17,727 nucleotides of DNA from RGIG8775 sp045537235 (GTDB lineage Bacteria > Bacillota > Clostridia > Oscillospirales > CAG-272). A program made the position numbers and the translations under genes. Below, in pieces: positions 15,730 through 17,727 of this stretch. The DNA lies in the NCBI GenBank assembly GCA_045537235.1, contig JAZSPB010000018.1:1-17727 (forward strand). The letters are read 5' to 3'. Each line of letters starts with the position of its first letter. Within the stretch, counting starts at the first letter, position 1. A model generated the notes under the pieces. That model was not told where the DNA came from, searched no databases, and worked only from the letters and a program-made list of their open reading frames with translations.

Positions 15730-15748
15730 AAGGTCGCAGGGCGACCTT
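15730..15748. repeat. Hairpin in a palindrome-rich spacer
   Basis: AAGGTCGC (15730-15737) and GCGACCTT (15741-15748) form a perfect 8-bp stem with a 3-base loop. Next to it CCCC (15750-15753) and GGGG flank TCTCGCTTCGCTGA, another hairpin-like unit. No T run follows. It is in the 350-base gap after the xylanase (15679-16032), which holds no gene I can support and looks like repeated intergenic DNA. Confidence 0.5.
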
Positions 15749-15858
15749 ACCCCTATTTCTCGCTTCGCTGAGGGGGCTTTGGCGGCAAGACCAAAAGCGG
15801 AAAAAGGCAAAAACAAAAGTACCGCGATTGTGGGGGCTCATAAGGATGTTTACAAATT

Positions 15859-15891
15859 TCGGCAGAGATGTTGTTTTCTCTGCCGATTTTT
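15859..15891 (+). terminator. Rho-independent terminator between xylanase and acetyltransferase genes
   Basis: TCGGCAGAGA (15859-15868) pairs perfectly with TCTCTGCCGA (15877-15886), a 10-bp stem with an 8-base loop, followed by five T. It lies 180 bases past the xylanase stop, so it may end that transcript or a transcript from within the spacer. Confidence 0.82.
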
Positions 15892-15899
15892 GTTATAAT
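15871..15899 (+). promoter_or_regulatory. Possible promoter of the acetyltransferase gene
   Basis: TTGTTT (15871-15876), 17 bases, then TATAAT (15894-15899), overlapping the terminator hairpin. The -35 is only partly consensus. The leader to the ATG at 16033 would be about 127 bases and contains short hairpins such as GGGCTTTGCCC; I recognise no known riboswitch in it. Confidence 0.45.
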
Positions 15900-16032
15900 A
15901 GGAACAGCGAAAAGCCTCCCACTCGGATCCTTTGGATGCGTTTAACTTCAGAGGTATGGGCTTTGCCCCTGTGACTTTGTAAGACAACGGCGAAGCCGGC
16001 GATAAATTTAAACTTATTCAAAGGATGCATAT

Positions 16033-16560
16033 ATGGTAAAGATTATAACTTTAACTGTTGAAAATATTGTGTCGGAAATGTTATTTGATTTTTGTCACCA
16101 TCAAGTAATAACAAAAAAATATACACATGAAAACAACGAGTGGAAAACAACCGATACACATATTCTGCGTGAATGGAGCCTCGAGAAAAAGAAATGGATA
16201 TTGCAATATTTGCAACAACAAATCGAACGAGGCGGCTTTGTTGTTGCGGCGTTTGATGAAGATATTTTAGTTGGGTTCTGTTCTATAGATGGATGCTTAT
16301 TAGGGAAAACAGCAAAATATGCCAATATGACAATGTTGTTTGTAGATGATAGATATAAAAGAAACGGTATTGGAAAAAAACTGTTTTTTGAAATTTGTAA
16401 CTGTGCAAGGCAATTAAAGGCAGACAAAATTTTCATTTCTGCAATACCCTCTGTTGAAACTGTGGATTTCTATTTTAATATTGGGTGTAAAGATGCCTTG
16501 GAAATTATTCCTGAATATGTAGATACCAAACAAGACAGATATATGGAATTTTTGTTATAA
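16033..16560 (+). CDS. GNAT-family N-acetyltransferase
   Basis: A 175-residue protein of the GNAT superfamily, which transfers an acetyl group from acetyl-CoA to an amine. The acetyl-CoA motif is clear: strand MTMLFVDDRYKR followed by RNGIGKKLFFEI (about 115-125), fitting the R/Q-x-x-G-x-G/A pyrophosphate loop. Strands VVAAFDEDILVGFCSID before it and KIFISAIPSVETVDFYFNIGC after it complete the fold. The substrate cannot be predicted. AAAGGA lies 7 bases before the ATG. The A/T-rich base composition and codon use (many AAA, ATA, TTA) differ from the sugar and metH genes, which may mark recent transfer. An IS200-like element begins only a few bases past its stop. Confidence 0.88.
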   Translation: MVKIITLTVENIVSEMLFDFCHHQVITKKYTHENNEWKTTDTHILREWSLEKKKWILQYLQQQIERGGFVVAAFDEDILVGFCSIDGCLLGKTAKYANMTMLFVDDRYKRNGIGKKLFFEICNCARQLKADKIFISAIPSVETVDFYFNIGCKDALEIIPEYVDTKQDRYMEFLL

Positions 16561-16697
16561 ACATACAGTCATAACCACCGGCCGTGCCGGTGGCTTGAGG
16601 AAGCCCCCTTGGGGCATGTCCTGGGCTGAGCCTATAGGCTCATCGAAAAGTCCGCCAACCGCACAACTTTTACAGGCTTGCCCCTAAAGGGGCTTTC

Positions 16698-17166
16698 TTA
16701 TTTGCCCCCTTTTACCGGCTCACCCGTAAACGGGTCTATATACTCCTTTATGCTTAGCTGCTCCTCTTCGTAATCTTGCTGTAATTGATTTCTTATGTAC
16801 TGCTCTATCACTTTTTTGTTGCGCCCTACTGTATCCACATAATATCCTCTACACAAAAAATGTCGATTTCCATATTTATATTTTAAGTTCATATATTTTT
16901 CGAATATCATTAGGCTACTTTTACCCTTTAGATATCCCATTATTTGCGATACGCTATACTTCGGTGGAATTGAAACCAACATATGTATATGGTCTTTACA
17001 CGCCTCGGCCTCTATGATTCTTATACTCACATAGTTTCCTCAGCATTGCGCCTATATCTGCTTTGATCTTTCCGTATATGATTTGTCTTCGATTTTTTGG
17101 GGCAAATACAATATGGCACTTGCAATTCCATTGCGTATGTGCTAAACTATCTGTGTCAAGTTTCAC
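16698..17166 (-). pseudogene. tnpA: IS200-type Y1 transposase (TnpA), frameshifted
   Basis: The first frame gives SLAHTQWNCKCHIVFAPKNRR and ends KLCEYKNH before running to a stop. The second frame resumes with RIIEAEACKDHIHMLVSIPP and continues to LSIKEYIDPFTGEPVK. Together they cover the whole IS200 transposase, including the HUH motif (HIH in DHIHML) and the catalytic tyrosine region (CRGYYVDTVGRN). The two halves no longer share a frame near 17040, so the element cannot encode an active enzyme without frameshifting. I place the start at a GTG at 17166, because AAGGAGG stands 8 bases before it; a longer start (TTG at 17226) has no ribosome site. Compared with the E. coli IS200 protein (KLCEWKSVRILEAE), about 8 bases are missing. 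Confidence 0.9.
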
Positions 17167-17174
17167 GACTTGTT

Positions 17175-17232
17175 CCTCCTTTGGTTTTTTATTCTTGGTT
17201 GGCAGACCATCTTTATTATAAGCCAAAGGAGG
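17175..17232 (-). promoter_or_regulatory. Ribosome-site-masking stem in the transposase leader
   Basis: The transposase ribosome site CCAAAGGAGG (17175-17184, minus strand) has a perfect 10-base complement CCTCCTTTGG (17223-17232) upstream in the leader, 38 bases away. The mRNA can fold and hide the site. A leader stem that blocks translation is established for IS200, so this looks like the same control. Confidence 0.75.
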
Positions 17233-17303
17233 TATTTTTTCTACTCATAGCTAAAGCTTTTTGGAGCCACCAGCACTGCTGGTGGTTTTCGTTATACAAC
17301 GAA

Positions 17304-17333
17304 AAAAGAAGACCGCTACTGCGATCTGCTTTT
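17304..17333 (-). terminator. Rho-independent terminator of the DUF3021 gene
   Basis: On the minus strand AGATCGC (17321-17327) pairs with GCGGTCT (17310-17316) around the loop AGTA. Flanking AAAAG and CTTTT extend the stem past one mismatch, and a T run follows. It lies about 30 bases past the stop at 17361 and touches the outer edge of the IS element. Confidence 0.85.
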
Positions 17334-17360
17334 CTTTGTGTTACACCAACAATTTTGAAC

Positions 17361-17727
17361 CTAAAACCCAGATGATAGATTTTGCTGTTTTTTCTTCAGC
17401 ATTTCATTGAGCTTGGCTGTGTTTCTTCGGATAATCGAATAAATGATAGCCCAAATCACGATATAACCCACAACAAAAATTGCTGTGAATACTATAATCG
17501 GTATTACCCCGAAGTCAAGCCAATCGTTTAGTAGATACGTGCCGAGATAGCCAATATACAAAGTACCGCCGTGTATCAATATCGCCGTCATCAGCGGCAT
17601 ACGCTCAACTTGATATATAGCATTCATACCGCCTGCAATAAAGGCAAGTGCGGAGAGTGAAAATATACCGATACAGACTTGATTGACTGTTAAGGTATCT
17701 ATGGCAGCAGACTGTTTCAAAATCAAA
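17361..17727 (-). CDS. DUF3021-type integral membrane protein, 5' end outside the window
   Basis: The visible 121 residues show three hydrophobic stretches: about 15-38 (VCIGIFSLSALAFIAGGMNAIY), 44-66 and 73-98 (VIPIIVFTAIFVVGYIVIWAIIY), then a basic cytoplasmic tail (RRNTAKLNEMLKKKQQ). The order, the length and the final helix match my memory of the DUF3021 family of small four-helix membrane proteins, often next to a LytTR-type regulator. The first helix would lie beyond the window edge, since the frame is open to the last base and the in-frame TTG there is a poor start. Function unknown; the neighbour that could help is outside the window. Confidence 0.7.
   Translation of the reverse strand, partial: LILKQSAAIDTLTVNQVCIGIFSLSALAFIAGGMNAIYQVERMPLMTAILIHGGTLYIGYLGTYLLNDWLDFGVIPIIVFTAIFVVGYIVIWAIIYSIIRRNTAKLNEMLKKKQQNLSSGF

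Larger units (their letters stand above)
16565..17305 (-). mobile_element. IS200-like insertion sequence (IS200/IS605 family), borders approximate
   Basis: About 740 bp with a single Y1-type transposase frame and no tnpB, as in IS200. The subterminal hairpins match each other as this family requires: CCACCGGC-CGT-GCCGGTGG at 16575-16593 (right end) and CCACCAGC-ACT-GCTGGTGG at 17267-17285 (left end). A further hairpin TTTTCGTT/AACGAAAA lies at 17286-17305. Near the right end there are also a 16-bp palindrome (16627-16642) and GCCCC-TAAA-GGGGC (16680-16693). This family makes no target duplication, so the exact borders cannot be read by eye. It lies between the stop of the acetyltransferase gene and the terminator of the DUF3021 gene. 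Confidence 0.85.

Noticed and set aside
15695..15898. 67-codon plus-strand frame in the spacer after the xylanase
   Set aside because: It runs through palindromic repeat DNA and has no ribosome site; the composition is that of repeats.
1..17727. CRISPR array
   Set aside because: No regularly spaced direct repeats were seen anywhere in the window.

Overview
The window looks like chromosomal DNA of a Gram-positive anaerobe of the class Clostridia, probably a gut lineage. The reasons are the strong AGGAGG-type ribosome sites, sigma-A promoters with TTGaca-17-TATAAT spacing, the gene families present, and an IS200-type insertion sequence. Translation uses the standard bacterial code, since TGA ends several intact genes. 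I cannot name a genus from the sequence.

Layout. (1) 147-4106, minus strand: a methionine/one-carbon operon in the order metF, a separate methionine synthase reactivation-domain gene, and metH without that domain. It has a clear promoter inside a 9-bp inverted repeat. (2) 4107-4598: a spacer with a MITE-like repeat and a terminator. (3) 4599-6992, minus: two tandem paralogous XRE-family regulators, each with its own promoter. (4) 7250-11879, minus: a tightly packed four-gene sugar operon (FGGY kinase, fucose-isomerase-like protein, class II aldolase, DUF4432 mutarotase-like protein), read away from a divergent PocR-AraC regulator at 11977-12816. (5) 12941-13129: a gene for a small, highly charged protein behind a perfect consensus promoter. 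(6) 13490-14227, minus: an AraC-family regulator interrupted by one in-frame TGA, divergent from an intracellular GH10 xylanase (14362-15678). (7) 15679-17727: palindromic spacer DNA, a GNAT acetyltransferase, an IS200-like element whose transposase carries a frameshift, and the 3' part of a DUF3021 membrane-protein gene cut by the window edge.

How the genes fit together. MetF makes 5-methyl-THF and MetH uses it to methylate homocysteine; the separate reactivation protein should restore oxidised MetH. The sugar operon reads as isomerase, kinase, then aldolase acting on an aldose that becomes a ketose phosphate and is split into DHAP plus an aldehyde. This is the logic of fucose catabolism, but with an FBA-type class II aldolase in place of FucA; the substrate cannot be read from the sequence. 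The xylanase has no signal peptide, so it should act on imported xylo-oligosaccharides.

Most worth following up: the sugar operon and its candidate operator pair, the in-frame TGA at the usual Cys codon of the second AraC regulator, the metF operator palindrome, the 62-residue protein behind a perfect promoter, and the 8-bp loss in the IS200 transposase. I saw no wholly new multi-gene system that I could defend beyond the sugar operon.
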